Shown one piece after another: positions 9,975 through 20,877 of a stretch of DNA of 64,000 bases (position 1 is the first letter of the stretch; each line of letters begins with the position of its first letter). The position numbers and the translations under genes are program-made. This DNA comes from Cupriavidus sp. D39 (lineage in GTDB: Bacteria > Pseudomonadota > Gammaproteobacteria > Burkholderiales > Burkholderiaceae), in contig NZ_JAPNLE010000009.1 in the NCBI RefSeq assembly GCF_026627925.1, forward strand, positions 5,022,001 through 5,086,000, in the 5' to 3' direction. Below the pieces are notes generated by a model, which was not told where the DNA came from, made no database searches, and was given only the letters and a program-made list of their open reading frames with translations.

Positions 9975-10006
9975 AAAAAAGCCGCGTTTTCCGCGGCTTT
10001 TTTATG
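9975..10006 (+). terminator. Rho-independent terminator after the isc operon
   Basis: An A-run, then GCCGCG-tttt-CCGCGGC, then seven Ts. It is A-rich on one flank and T-rich on the other, so it can serve both the isc operon and the minus-strand gene that ends at 10024. Confidence 0.9.
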
Positions 10007-10023
10007 CTTTGACCGATGCCGGC

Positions 10024-10809
10024 TCAGCCAGCGACCAGTTGGCCATCCTGCATGTGCACACGCTCGCCGACCTGCACGCCCGGATCGGCCTGATACGTGA
10101 AGGTGCGGTGGCTGCCGTTGTCCATCTGCACGCGGACCTGGTAGCTGGTGTCCTTGCGCACGGTCTTCTCGATCTGGTTGCCGGCAAAGCCGCCGCCCAC
10201 GGCACCGGCCACGGTGCCCAGGATGCGGCCATTGCCCTTGCCGATCTGGTTGCCGAGCAGGCCGCCTACCACCGCGCCGCCGACGGCGCCCAGGCCGCTG
10301 GCCGGCTTGGCGGTTTCGATCGGGGTGATGGCGACTACGCGGCCGGCATACGCGCTTCCTGGCGCCGGCTGGCGTTCGGCGTAGGCGCCGTTGTCATTGC
10401 GGCTGGCCGCGGGGCCGTAGCCTGCGTCGCGGCTGGCGGTGCTGCGCTCCTGGGCGCGGCGTGCGGCGGGTGCCGGTGCCGGTGCTGGGGCGACCGGCGC
10501 TTGCGCCAGGTTCGCGGCTTCGGGCGGTCGAGTGGTGCTGCCCGGCGCCACCGGCTGTGGTGCGGTGTCGGCGCCATTGACGGTGCCATTGGCGGTGCCA
10601 TTGACGGCGACAGGCGCGGTCAGGGACTGCGGCGCCCCCTGCGTGGCCTTGCTGGTGGGCAGCACGCCGGTCATGGCGGCGACCGCGGTCAGGCTGGCGA
10701 TCACGATGGCCACTGCGGCGGCGCCTACCAGCGGGTGCAGGCGGCGTTGGGCGGGCAGGGAAGCGGGCAAGGCAGGCTCGTTGGATTGGTGCAAGGTCGG
10801 ATTCGACAT
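10024..10809 (-). CDS. glycine-zipper 2TM-domain envelope protein
   Basis: A 261-residue protein with one N-terminal membrane segment (about residues 26-50) and no lipobox. A low-complexity Ala/Pro/Thr/Asn stretch (about 55-150) follows, then a glycine-zipper region (VGGAVVGGLLGNQIGKGNGR and GAVGGGFAGNQIEK, about 170-215). The C-terminal domain (SYQVRVQMDNGSHRTFTYQ) is typical of SlyB-like or surface-antigen proteins. It is probably anchored in the inner membrane and faces the periplasm, and may affect envelope integrity; its exact function is unknown. GAGGAAAACAAT before the ATG provides a ribosome site. It is a single gene that shares its terminator with isc. Confidence 0.82.
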   Translation of the reverse strand: MSNPTLHQSNEPALPASLPAQRRLHPLVGAAAVAIVIASLTAVAAMTGVLPTSKATQGAPQSLTAPVAVNGTANGTVNGADTAPQPVAPGSTTRPPEAANLAQAPVAPAPAPAPAARRAQERSTASRDAGYGPAASRNDNGAYAERQPAPGSAYAGRVVAITPIETAKPASGLGAVGGAVVGGLLGNQIGKGNGRILGTVAGAVGGGFAGNQIEKTVRKDTSYQVRVQMDNGSHRTFTYQADPGVQVGERVHMQDGQLVAG

Positions 10810-11011
10810 ATTGTTTTCCTCGCAAAACGCTGCCGGTCAGCGGTACTGAAGGCTAGCGATTCGATGGACTTAGTTTGGCCCAATCCACCGCCATTTTCCG
10901 TTTGATTTTGTAAGTTTGTGTAGGCTGGAATTCTCTTTTAAATCATGGATTTAGCGGCGAAAGTGCATGGCTTTCGCGGACTATCTTTGTAACAATCGCG
11001 CAGCCGCAAGC

Positions 11012-11044
11012 AAAAAGCCCCACCAAAGTCGGTGGGGCTCAGCT
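11012..11044 (-). terminator. terminator, minus strand, downstream of lysS
   Basis: AGCCCCACC-gactttGGTGGGGCT followed by TTTTT on the minus strand. It is the first good terminator after lysS, which ends 260 bp earlier at 11304. Confidence 0.8.
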
Positions 11045-11069
11045 TGCTGACAAAGCCGGCTCTGCGTTG

Positions 11070-11224
11070 TCGTGCTCCCCTCTCCCGCGTGCGGGAGAGG
11101 GGCTGGAGGAGAGGGCGGGCGCTCGTTACGCCCGTGTGCGGGACAAAACCGAAGGCTTCGCTTCAAGTGGCTCCTAGCTAAGCCACCCCTCTCCCCGGCC
11201 CTCTCCCCTGAGGGGAGAGGGAGA
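11070..11224. repeat. intergenic GGGAGAGG-type palindromic repeats
   Basis: Two strong palindromes lie 100 bp apart. One is CCCCTCTCCCGC-gt-GCGGGAGAGGGG (11077-11102). The other is CCCTCTCCCCT-g-AGGGGAGAGGG (11199-11221), preceded by another ACCCCTCTCCCC. Similar CCTCTCCC/GGGAGAGG elements are scattered between genes in many Proteobacteria. They may be REP-like; no transposase is seen. Confidence 0.7.
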
Positions 11225-11303
11225 GACAGCCGTCGTCATGGCGCGCGGCTTTGGCCCATCCGGCGGCTTCGGCTTGCGCATCGGCGTGGCTGCCGAATGT
11301 GTG

Positions 11304-12842
11304 TCAGTCCTCGCGGCGCAGATGCGGGAACAGGATGACGTCGCGGATGTTCGGGCTGTCGGTCAGCAACATCACCAGGCGGTCGATGCCGATGCCGCAG
11401 CCGCCCGTCGGGGGCATGCCGTATTCCAGCGCGCGGATGTAGTCGGCGTCGAAGTACATCGCTTCCTCGTCGCCCGCATCCTTCTGGTCGACCTGCTTGC
11501 GGAAGCGCTCGGCCTGGTCCTCGGCATCGTTCAGCTCGGAGAAGCCGTTGGCGATCTCGCGGCCGGTGATGAACAGCTCGAAGCGCTCGGTGATGCCCGG
11601 CTGGGTATCCGAGGCGCGCGCCAGCGGCGAGACTTCGACCGGGTAGTCGATGATGAACGTCGGCTCCCACAGCTGGCTCTCGGCGGTTTCCTCGAACAGC
11701 ACCAGTTGCAGCGTGCCCAGGCCCGCGTTGAGGAATTGCGGAGCGCCGGTGTTGATGCCGAACTTCTTCAGCTCGGCGCGCAGGAATTCGGTGTCGGCCA
11801 GTTGCGCGTCGGTATATTGCGGCGCGAACTTCTGGATCGCCTGCGTGATGGTAAGGCGATGGAACGGCTTGGATAGGTCCAGCTCGCGATCCTGGTACGT
11901 CAGCACGGCGCTGCCGCGCGCATCGATCGCCGCCTGGCGGATCAGGTCCTCGGTGAAGTCCATCAGCCAGCGGTAGTCCGTATAGGCCGCGTAGAACTCC
12001 ATCATGGTGAACTCGGGATTGTGGCGCGGGCTCACCCCTCGTTGCGGAAGTTGCGGTTGATCTCGAACACGCGCTCGAACCCGCCCACCACCAGGCGCTT
12101 CAGGTACAGCTCGGGCGCGATGCGCAGGAACATCTGCATGTCCAGCGCGTTATGGTGGGTGATGAACGGCTTGGCCGTGGCGCCGCCCGGGATCGGGTGC
12201 AGCATCGGCGTTTCGACTTCCATGAAGTCGTTGTTGGCCATGTGCCGGCGCAGCGAGCTGATGGCGTTGGTGCGGGCGCGGAAGGTGGCGCGCGTTTCCG
12301 GCGACACGATCAGGTCGACATAGCGCTGGCGGTATTTCTGTTCCTGGTCGGCCAGGCCGTAGTAGTCGCCGGGCAGCGGGCGCAGGCTCTTGGACAGCAG
12401 GCGCAGCTCGGTCACCGCCACCGACAGCTCGCCGGTCTTGGTCTTCATCAGCGTGCCGCGCGCGGCCACGATATCGCCCAGGTCCCACTTCTTGAAGGCG
12501 GCGTAGTACGTCTTCACCGATCGCGTCGCGGCTGATGTAGAACTGGATGCGGCCCGAGCCGTCCTGCACGGTGGCGAAGCTGGCCTTGCCCATCACGCGC
12601 TTGAGCATCATGCGCCCGGCGATGGCGACTTCCACCGGGGTGGCTTCGAGCGCGGCCTGCTCGGTTTCGCTGTACTGCGTGTGCAGCGCGGCGGCCTGGT
12701 GGGTCGGGCGGAAGTCGTTGGGGAAGGCCGGGCCTTGCTGACGCAGGGCCTGGAGCTTCTCGCGCCGTTCCGCGATGATCTTGTTTTCGTCGGCTGCGGC
12801 CGGGACGTTGGTCTCGGCGGGAGCGCGGTTGGATTCGGTCAT
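11304..12842 (-). CDS. lysS: lysyl-tRNA synthetase, class II (two apparent indels)
   Basis: The enzyme charges tRNA-Lys. It has an N-terminal OB-fold ([19 protein letters not shown]), then the class II core with motif 2 ([11 protein letters not shown]...SPRHNPEF) and motif 3 ([13 protein letters not shown]). The start is the ATG at 12842 ([12 protein letters not shown]). Two indels interrupt the reading: an extra base near 12505-12510 (restoring [16 protein letters not shown]) and a missing base in the C-run 12035-12038 (restoring [13 protein letters not shown]). After correction it is ~512 residues, the family length. An essential enzyme is unlikely to be doubly broken, so these look like sequence errors. 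It follows the SDR gene by 40 bp on the same strand. Confidence 0.93.
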
Positions 12843-12882
12843 GATGTCTTGGTGAGTCGCTCGGGCCAGGCCCGCGCGAGGT

Positions 12883-13653
12883 TCATGTATTGCGGATGTC
12901 GTCGAGCTCGGTGCTGCCGAAGTCAGGCCGCTGCAGGTAAGCGGCGATGCGCTGCGCGGTGTCGTCGGCCGAGGCCAGCTGGTCGTTGTCCTTGAGGTCG
13001 CGGAAACGCTGCACCTGCGCAAAGTCGGCGCTGCGGATGGTGGCCTGCATGCCGGTATCGACCACGCCCGGCGCCAGCGCAACCGCACGCACGGCGCGCT
13101 CCGCCGGCGCCTGCGCGTATTCGGCGTTGATGGAGCGCACGAACATGTCCAGGCCCGCCTTGCCGGCGCAATACGCGCTCCAGCCCTCGACCGGGCGGCG
13201 CGCGGCGCCGGACGAGATCGCCAGGATCTTGCGCGGGCAGCCAAAGCGTTCGGTGTGCGCGAGGAAGGCCGCGGTCATGGTCATCGGCGTGGCCAGGTTG
13301 GTCAGCAGATGCTGCACCAGCGCCGGCTCACGCAGGTTGGCGATGGGGCCGATCGGATCGATCATGCCCGCGTTCAGGATCAGCGTGACGCTTGCGGGCG
13401 TTTCCTCGACGACATCGAGCACGCTGCCGAGCCAGGTTGCCGACGGGCCGGCCTGCGAGAGATCTTGCAGGTGCCAGGCTACCTTGACGCCGCTGGCGGT
13501 CGCGGCACGTTCCAGCTCGGGATTGCGGCTGCGGGACACGCACACCAGGCGGTTGCCCGGTTTGAGCAATACCTGCGTCAGCGCGGCACCGAGTCCGCGC
13601 GAGGTGCCCGTGATGATGATCAGATGCGTTGCTGCGGTCGATGCTGCGGTCAT
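12883..13653 (-). CDS. short-chain dehydrogenase/reductase
   Basis: A 256-residue classical SDR. The NAD(P)-binding motif TGTSRGLG is near residue 16, NAG near 94, and the catalytic Ser (AISSG) and YCAGK pair near residues 146-165. The pattern is closest to sepiapterin- or benzil-reductase-like SDRs, but the substrate cannot be told from sequence. It sits between prfB (96 bp upstream) and lysS (40 bp downstream) on the same strand and may be cotranscribed with them; no functional link to translation is evident. Confidence 0.85.
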   Translation of the reverse strand: MTAASTAATHLIIITGTSRGLGAALTQVLLKPGNRLVCVSRSRNPELERAATASGVKVAWHLQDLSQAGPSATWLGSVLDVVEETPASVTLILNAGMIDPIGPIANLREPALVQHLLTNLATPMTMTAAFLAHTERFGCPRKILAISSGAARRPVEGWSAYCAGKAGLDMFVRSINAEYAQAPAERAVRAVALAPGVVDTGMQATIRSADFAQVQRFRDLKDNDQLASADDTAQRIAAYLQRPDFGSTELDDIRNT

Positions 13654-13749
13654 GGTCGAGATTGTCCCGGCAGGTGAGTTGCCGCACCTGCCGCCGCCAC
13701 GCGCCGGTCCGTTCGGGGGCGCGTGGCGGCGGCGCGGCGCCGCTGCGTG

Positions 13750-14854
13750 TTACAGCCCTTGCTTCAGGCTGGCTACGATGAAGGGATCCAGGTCGCCGTC
13801 CAGCACCTTCTGCGTGTTGGACATTTCCACGTTGGTGCGCAGATCCTTGATGCGGCTCTGGTCCAGCACGTACGAGCGGATCTGGTGGCCCCAGCCCACG
13901 TCGGTCTTGGACGACTCCAGCTTGTCGGCTTCGGCCTGGCGCTTGCGCATTTCGTGCTCGTACAGGCGCGACTTCAGCATCGACATGGCTTCGGCGCGGT
14001 TGCGGTGCTGCGAGCGGTCGTTCTGGCACTGCACCACAATGCCGGTCGGGATGTGCGTGATCCGCACGGCCGAATCGGTCTTGTTGATGTGCTGGCCGCC
14101 CGCGCCGGAGGCACGGTAGGTATCCACGCGCAGGTCCGCCGGATTGACGTCGACCTCGAACGACTCGTCCACCTCGGGGTAGACGAAGACCGACGAGAAC
14201 GACGTGTGGCGTCCGCCCGACGAATCGAACGGCGACTTGCGCACCAGGCGGTGCACGCCGGTTTCCGTGCGCAGGTAGCCGAACGCGTACTCGCCCTCGA
14301 CCTTGATCGTGGCGCTCTTGATGCCCGCCACGTCGCCTTCCGACTCTTCCAGCACTTCGGCCTTGAAGCCCTTGCGCTCGCAATACTTCAGGTACTGGCG
14401 CAGCAGCATCGACGCCCAGTCGCAGGCTTCAGTGCCACCGGCGCCGGCCTGGATGTCGATAAAGGCGTTGGCCTGGTCCATTTCGCCGGAGAACATGCGG
14501 CGGAATTCCATGTCGGCGACGATGGCCTCGAAGCCGGATACGTCGGTCTCGATGGCTTCCAGCGTGTCGTCGTCGCCTTCTTCGCGCGCGAGCTCGAACA
14601 GCTCGTCGGCGCCGCTAAGGTCGTCGGTGAGCTTGCTGAGCACGCTGACCACGCCCTCCAGCATTTTCTTTTCCTTGCCGAGATCCTGGGCCCGCTTGGG
14701 GTTGTTCCAGACCTCGGGGTCCTCGAGTTCGCCGTTGACTTCGTCGAGTCGTCCTACTTTGACATCGTAGTCAAAGATACCCCCGTAGATCTTCCGTTCG
14801 CGAACGGAGATCAGAGATGGCACCGGAGATGGCGTTGAGGCGTTCTGCTTCCAT
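13750..14854 (-). CDS. prfB: peptide chain release factor 2, with programmed +1 frameshift
   Basis: RF2 releases the peptide at UGA and UAA codons. The gene starts at the ATG 14854 ([20 protein letters not shown]), reads 25 codons to LRGYL, and meets an in-frame TGA at 14773-14771. A +1 shift continues as [12 protein letters not shown] to the stop at 13750, giving 367 residues. The stop-recognition tripeptide SPF ([15 protein letters not shown]) and the catalytic GGQ ([13 protein letters not shown]) are present. Homology fixes the start; a frame opened from 14823 would lack the true N-terminus. The frameshift is autoregulatory in this family, because low RF2 favours the shift. Confidence 0.96.
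14768..14785 (-). promoter_or_regulatory. RF2 programmed frameshift site
   Basis: On the minus strand the site reads GGGGGTATCTTTGACTAC. An internal Shine-Dalgarno-like G-run stands just before the slippery CTT followed by TGA C, as in the classic prfB recoding signal. In many species the run is AGGGGG; here it is CGGGGG. Confidence 0.93.
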
Positions 14855-15065
14855 GATGTTCCTGCGCTTTCAAAACCCTGAATTATAGCGGATCGGAGGC
14901 TTCGGCCCCCGCTGTGATAGCGTCTGTTGCGTGATTTCGAACGGATTGCCCCCTGGAGGGTCTACAGTTGCGGGTGCGGCATGGCCGACTCGAACGCGCC
15001 GTCGGCCCAAGGCAGGTGACAAGGCCGGCTTCAAGATATGGACAGGGAGGGACAATAAGTACGTG

Positions 15066-15794
15066 ATGACGCAAAGCAACCACGACAAGACGAACGCGCG
15101 GCGCCGCGCGCTTGGCCTGCTGGCCGCCGCTGCTGCCGCGTGCCTGGCCGCCGGCTGCGGCACCCTGGCCAGCGAGCCCGCGCCGGATGGTTACTACCGG
15201 GTGCAGAGCGGCGATACCTTGTACACCGTGGCCCGGCGGCACAAGCGCTCGGTGCGCGACCTGGTGCGCTGGAACCAGTTGCCCAGCGCGGACCGCATCG
15301 AAGTCGGGCAGCTGCTGCGGATCCGCCCGCCGGCTGGCGCCAGCGCCAGCTCCGGTACGGGCGCTGGCAACGGCCCGGTGGCGGTCGGGGACACCCCGCG
15401 GGTGGACAACAGCGCGCCGTCGCGCGCGCCTGCCACCAGCATCCGCCTGCAATGGCCGGCCGACGGCCGCGTGACCGCCAGCTACGGGCCGCCCGCCAGC
15501 AAGGGCCTGCGCATCAACACGGCGCCCGGCAGCGTGGTACGCGCGTCCGCCGCGGGCAAGGCCATCCACGTAGGCAACCTGCGCGGCTACGGCATGCTGG
15601 TGATCATCAAGCACGACGACAACTGGCTGACCGTGTACGGCAACCTGGACAAGCCCTCGGTCAGCGAGGGCGCGCAGGTCTCCAGCGGGCAGGAGGTCGG
15701 GCGCATGGGCACGGCCGACAGCGAGCTGCATTTCGAGGTGCGCAACAACGGCAAGCCGGTGGATCCGGCGGGATTGCTCCCGGCGCGCGGCTAA
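15066..15794 (+). CDS. NlpD-like LysM/degenerate M23 lipoprotein
   Basis: A 242-residue predicted outer-membrane lipoprotein. It has a signal peptide with lipobox LAAGC (Cys near residue 30), then a LysM domain that binds peptidoglycan (YYRVQSGDTLYTVARRHKRS), a Ser/Ala/Gly linker, and a C-terminal LytM (M23) domain. In the LytM domain the first zinc-ligand motif (usually HxGxD) reads GLRIN. Only one His of the later HxH-type motif remains (ELHFEVR), and YxH is YGN. This suggests a non-catalytic activator of amidases, as for NlpD and EnvC. ATG 15066 and GTG 15063 are both possible behind GGGAGGG (15045-15051). It is convergent with recJ. Confidence 0.85.
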   Translation: MTQSNHDKTNARRRALGLLAAAAAACLAAGCGTLASEPAPDGYYRVQSGDTLYTVARRHKRSVRDLVRWNQLPSADRIEVGQLLRIRPPAGASASSGTGAGNGPVAVGDTPRVDNSAPSRAPATSIRLQWPADGRVTASYGPPASKGLRINTAPGSVVRASAAGKAIHVGNLRGYGMLVIIKHDDNWLTVYGNLDKPSVSEGAQVSSGQEVGRMGTADSELHFEVRNNGKPVDPAGLLPARG

Positions 15795-15821
15795 GGTTAA
15801 GCCGCTGGCCAGCCGGGCGCG

Positions 15822-17519
15822 CTACTGCGCGTGCTCGATCACCATCTGCACCCGCGTGATGCCGTTGAAGGTGTTGTTGTCGAGCCGGTAGGCCACCAGC
15901 GCGCTGGCGCCCAGCGAATCCGCGTGGTTGAACCAGATCGCGTCGAAGCGCTGGCTGCCGCGCCCAAGCTGCAGCTTCAGGTGCTTGCCCTTGAGCACGC
16001 TCTGGCGCAGCACGTTGAACTCGCCGCAGAAGGTGGGCGCCGGGAAGCCCTGGCCCCAGACCTGCTGCTCCAGCAGCGAGACGAATTCCGGGCTGAAGCA
16101 GGCATCCTCGATGTCGCCATCGGTCTCGATCACCCGCGCCAGCTGCTCGTCGCTCAGCCATTCGCGCCCCACGGCCTCGAACGCTTCCATGAACTGCCCG
16201 AAGCTGTCGGCGCCGAGGGTCAGGCCGGCCGCCATGGCGTGGCCGCCAAACTTCTTCAGCAGGCCGGGATGGCGCTTGGACACCAGGTCCAGCGCATCGC
16301 GCAGGTGAAAGCCCGGGATCGAGCGGCCCGAGCCCTTGATCGTGTCCTCGTCGCCCGGCGCGAAGGTGATGGTGGGGCGGTGGTATTTTTCCTTGAGCCG
16401 CGAGGCCACGATGCCGATCACGCCCTGGTGCCAGGTGTCGTTGAAGACGCTGACGGTAAAGCGCGCGGCCGGGTCCAGCGCGCCCAGTGGGCCTTCCAGG
16501 ATCTGCAAGGCTTCCTGCTGCATGCCGGCTTCGATGTCGCGCCGCTCGCGGTTCATGCCGTCGAGTTCCTGGGCGATCTCCCAGGCGCGGTTGGCGTCAT
16601 CGGTCAGCAGGCATTCGATGCCTAGCGACATGTCGGCCAGCCGCCCGGCGGCGTTCAGGCGCGGGCCCACGCCAAAGCCCAGGTCGAAGGTATTGGCGCG
16701 CGTGGCCTCGCGCCCGGCGGCGCGGAACAGCGCGGCCACGCCGGCGTGCATGCGTCCGGCGCGCATGCGCTTCAAGCCCTGCGCCACCAGGATGCGGTTG
16801 TTGCTGTCGAGCTTGACCACGTCGGCGACCGTGCCCAGCGCAACCAGGTCGAGCAGGGTGTCCAGGCGCGGCTGGGTCTGCGCGTCGAACACGCCGCGGC
16901 GGCGCAGTTCGGCACGCAAGGCCAGCAGCACGTAGAACATCACGCCCACGCCTGCCAGGTTCTTGCTGGGGAATTCGCAGCCGGGCTGGTTGGGATTGAC
17001 GATCACCGCCGCGTCGGGCAACTGGTCGCCGGGCAAGTGGTGGTCGGTCACTACCACGTCGATGCCGAGCGCATTGGCCGCCGCCACGCCGTCGACGCTG
17101 GCAATGCCGTTGTCCACTGTCACGATCACGTCCGGCTGCTGCTTCGCGGCCAGCGCGACGATCTCCGGGGTCAGGCCGTAGCCGTACTCGAAGCGGTTGG
17201 GCACGATGTAGTCGATGCGCGCCCCCAGCATGCGCAGGCCGCGCACGCCCACCGCGCAGGCGGTGGCGCCGTCGCAGTCATAGTCGGCCACGATCAGCAG
17301 GCGCCGGCCGGCGGCGATGGCGTCGGCAAGGTAGGTGGCCGCGTGGTCGATGCCTTTCATGGCCGCCGGCGGCACCAGGCCGGGCAGCTCGGTGGCGAGC
17401 TCGGCCGGCTCGCGCACGCCACGTGCCGACAGGATGCGCGCCAGCGTGGGATGCAGGCCGAACCCGGCCAGCTTGCCGGCGTGCTCGGCGGAAAAAGAGC
17501 GAACAGCGATTTTTGTCAT
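15822..17519 (-). CDS. recJ: single-stranded-DNA exonuclease RecJ
   Basis: A 5'-3' ssDNA exonuclease of 565 residues, used in recombination and mismatch repair. DHH-family motifs are clear: LIVADYDCDGATA (I), VTVDNGIAS (II) and VVTDHHLPG (III). The DHHA1 domain holds GFGVGPRLNAAGRLADM and GGHAMAAGLTL; an OB-type C-terminal domain follows. Length is normal and no damage is seen. It lies 39 bp after the RpfE-type gene, on the same strand as prfB and lysS. A similar recJ/prfB/lysS grouping occurs in other Proteobacteria. Confidence 0.95.
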   Translation of the reverse strand: MTKIAVRSFSAEHAGKLAGFGLHPTLARILSARGVREPAELATELPGLVPPAAMKGIDHAATYLADAIAAGRRLLIVADYDCDGATACAVGVRGLRMLGARIDYIVPNRFEYGYGLTPEIVALAAKQQPDVIVTVDNGIASVDGVAAANALGIDVVVTDHHLPGDQLPDAAVIVNPNQPGCEFPSKNLAGVGVMFYVLLALRAELRRRGVFDAQTQPRLDTLLDLVALGTVADVVKLDSNNRILVAQGLKRMRAGRMHAGVAALFRAAGREATRANTFDLGFGVGPRLNAAGRLADMSLGIECLLTDDANRAWEIAQELDGMNRERRDIEAGMQQEALQILEGPLGALDPAARFTVSVFNDTWHQGVIGIVASRLKEKYHRPTITFAPGDEDTIKGSGRSIPGFHLRDALDLVSKRHPGLLKKFGGHAMAAGLTLGADSFGQFMEAFEAVGREWLSDEQLARVIETDGDIEDACFSPEFVSLLEQQVWGQGFPAPTFCGEFNVLRQSVLKGKHLKLQLGRGSQRFDAIWFNHADSLGASALVAYRLDNNTFNGITRVQMVIEHAQ

Positions 17520-17558
17520 TGCGGGGTCTTGCGGAAAACCAGGTGATCGGGCGGCATA

Positions 17559-18682
17559 TCAGGCGGCATAAGCCAGGTCGGACAGCAGCGCGCGCCAGTC
17601 GCCGCGCTGCCCCAGGCCGCGCCAGAACTTGCGCAGGTCGGCGCGGCGGACGGTGAACTCGGCGTAGTGATTGTCGCCAGACAGCATCAGCGTGAGCGCC
17701 TGCAACTGCCCGCCTTCGAGGGCGGCCAGGGCGGGCGCGAACCATTCGGCGTCGAGCGTGTGCATGCGCTCGATCCACAGGCCCCAGTCCTGGGCGATAT
17801 AAGACTCGATGGCGTCCTCCAGCAGCACCATGGCGCTGCCCTGCATGCCTTCGACGGCCTTGAAGCGGGGCGGCAGGGGCTGGCATGCGGCGCCGCCGGC
17901 CAGCGCCAGGCCGCGCACGAAGGCGTCGCCGGTCAGTACCGTGTCGGCCAGGCGCGGCACCGGTTGCAGGGTGCCGCCGCCGTGGAGCCAGACCGAATTG
18001 ACGGAAAACTCCCCGGCAGCTTCCCTGGCCTGGTTCACCGGATGGTCGTGCCAGGTCATCTGGATCTCGTTCTGGATCCGGCGCCAGTCGCGCGCGCGCT
18101 CACCGGCCTGCATCCACACGTCGATGTTGCGGCCGGTGGCGCGCAGGGGCTGGCGGCGACAAGCGGCCCGAACACGGCTTGCGGGATGTACCAGCGCGCC
18201 GGATGCGGTGTTTCAAGCACAATGCCGGATTCCTGCAGCAGCGCCGCCACCGCGGCATGCAGGGCGGCGGACTCCTCTGCCCGGATATGCAGCTGGGCCG
18301 GGTCCATCAGCACCAGGTGGTCGCGCGCGGCATGGATATGCACCGGCTGCAGGCAGGCCCAGGCCTGGCCATCGTCCGCGGCGGCGCCCGTGCCGGCGGC
18401 GGTCATGTCGGCCAGGCGCATGTACGGGGCGCTGGGCACACGGGCTGTGTCGAGCCCGGCACGCCCGGCCAGCCAGCGCTCATGCGGCAGCGCGCGCAGG
18501 AAGGGGTCGTCGTGCCGCTCGCGCGGGCCGGGGCTGGCGCGCGTGAGCAACTTTCCCAGCGCCGGCAACTCCAACTGCCGCAGCAGGGCTTCGAGCATGG
18601 CGTCGTTGCCACCGCCGTCGGCGTCGATCGCGGCGCCGGGCGGGACAGAAAAGGGCACAATCAGGGTCAGGTGCGTCATCAT
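17559..18682 (-). CDS. RpfE-type conserved protein (apparent frameshift)
   Basis: A predicted soluble protein of ~374 residues, split by one missing base in the G-run 18146-18149. Restoring it joins ...GPLVAASP to LRATGRNIDVWMQAGERARD. The C-terminal half holds the family signature RRIQNEIQMTWHDHPVNQAR followed by VNSVWLHGGGTL. This resembles the protein called RpfE in Xanthomonas, also found next to recJ and sometimes annotated as a phosphoglycerate-mutase-like regulator. The biochemical role is not known. The start at 18682 (MMTHLTLIVPF) is set by the conserved N-terminus; 18679 is equally possible. It is divergent from lolC and 39 bp before recJ. Confidence 0.75.
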
Positions 18683-18842
18683 GGTGCCGAGATTGTAAAC
18701 TTGCGGCTGGCCGGCGGCGGAAATATCGTCCCCGGCCCGGTTGCGACAGTGGCGCGGGCGGCGCCTCGGGTGCGCGGCCGGCAAGCCATCAGCGGCGTTG
18801 GCGGTGTGGCGCCGGCGTTTCTCCTTAACAACAGGAACCCTC

Positions 18843-20085
18843 TTGAACTTTCCTTACGAGTGGCAGATCGGTTGGCGATACACCCGCGCAAGCAAGCGCG
18901 CCAGCCGCAACACCTTTATTTCCTTTATCTCGATGATTTCCATGCTCGGCATCGCGCTGGGCGTGGCGGCGCTGATCGTGGTGCTGTCGGTGATGAACGG
19001 CTTCCAGAAAGAAGTGCGCGATCGCATGCTCTCGGTGCTGTCGCACATCGAGGTGGTCGGCCCCGGGGCGCTGCCCGACTGGCAGAAGACCGCCGCCGAG
19101 GCGATGCGCAACAAGGAAGTGATCGGTGCCGCGCCCTATGTGGCCGCGCAGGCCATGCTGACCCGCGAGGATGCCGTGCGCGGCGTGCTGTTGCGCGGGG
19201 TCGAGCCTTCGGAAGAACCCAAGGTTTCCGATATCGGCAAGCAGTTCCGGGGCGGCAGCATGGATGGCCTGCTTCCGGGCGAATTCGGCATCGCTCTCGG
19301 CAATGAACTGGCCAACGCGATGGGCGTGCAGGTGGGCGACAAGGTCACGCTGGTGGTGCCGCAGGGCACCATCACGCCGGCCGGCGTGCTGCCGAGGCTC
19401 AAGCAGTTCACCGTGGTCGGGGTGTTCTCGTCCGGCCATTTCGAGTTCGACAACGCGTTGGCGCTGATCAATATCCGCGACGCCGAAGCCATGTTCCGTC
19501 TCACCGGGCCCACCGGCGTGCGTTTGAAACTGACGGACATGCAACGCGCGCCCCAGGTGGCCGACGAGCTGGCCGGCACGCTCTCCGGCGAGCTCTACCT
19601 GCGCGACTGGTCCAAGCAGAACCGCAACTGGTTTGCCGCGGTGCAGACCGAGAAGCGCATGATGTTCATCATCCTGACGCTGATCATCGCGGTGGCGGCC
19701 TTCAACCTGGTGTCCACGCTGGTGATGACCGTCACGGACAAGCAGGCTGACATCGCCATCCTGCGCACCATGGGCGCCCAGCCCAGTTCGATCACCAAGA
19801 TCTTTATCGTGCAGGGCATTGCCATCGGCTTTATCGGGACCTTGGCGGGCGTTGCCGGCGGTGCGCTGATCGCCTTCAACATCGATGTGATCGTGCCCTT
19901 TATCGAGCGGCTGCTGCATGTGCAGTTCCTGCCGCGCGACATCTATTTCATCAGCGAACTGCCCTCGGATCCCCGCGTGAACGACATTGCGACCATCGGT
20001 ATCGTCTCCTTTGTGCTGTCCATCCTGGCCACGCTCTACCCAAGCTGGCGCGCTGCCCGCGTCAACCCGGCGGAGGCGCTGCGCT

Positions 20086-20093
<8 letters not shown>
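18843..20093 (+). CDS. lolC: lipoprotein-releasing ABC transporter permease LolC/E
   Basis: An inner-membrane permease of 416 residues. With LolD it extracts outer-membrane lipoproteins and hands them to LolA. It has one N-terminal membrane helix (about residues 24-50), a large periplasmic MacB-type domain (about 50-270), and three C-terminal helices (about 272-297, 321-345 and 381-401). It starts at the TTG 18843, giving [15 protein letters not shown], with AGGA at 18833-18836. It overlaps lolD by 8 bases, so the two are translationally coupled. Only one permease gene is present here, so it may act as a homodimer, as in LolF-type systems. Confidence 0.93.
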
Positions 20094-20844
<751 letters not shown>

Positions 20845-20877
20845 CAGCGCGCCAGCCCGGCACCAGCGGAGCCTGCC

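Noticed and set aside
11070..11224. CRISPR or transposon end in the GGGAGAGG repeats
   Set aside because: There are only two or three palindromes, without regular spacers, target duplications or a transposase.
11304..12842. Programmed recoding in lysS
   Set aside because: The two indels have opposite signs and no slippery or stimulatory element beside them; sequence error is simpler.
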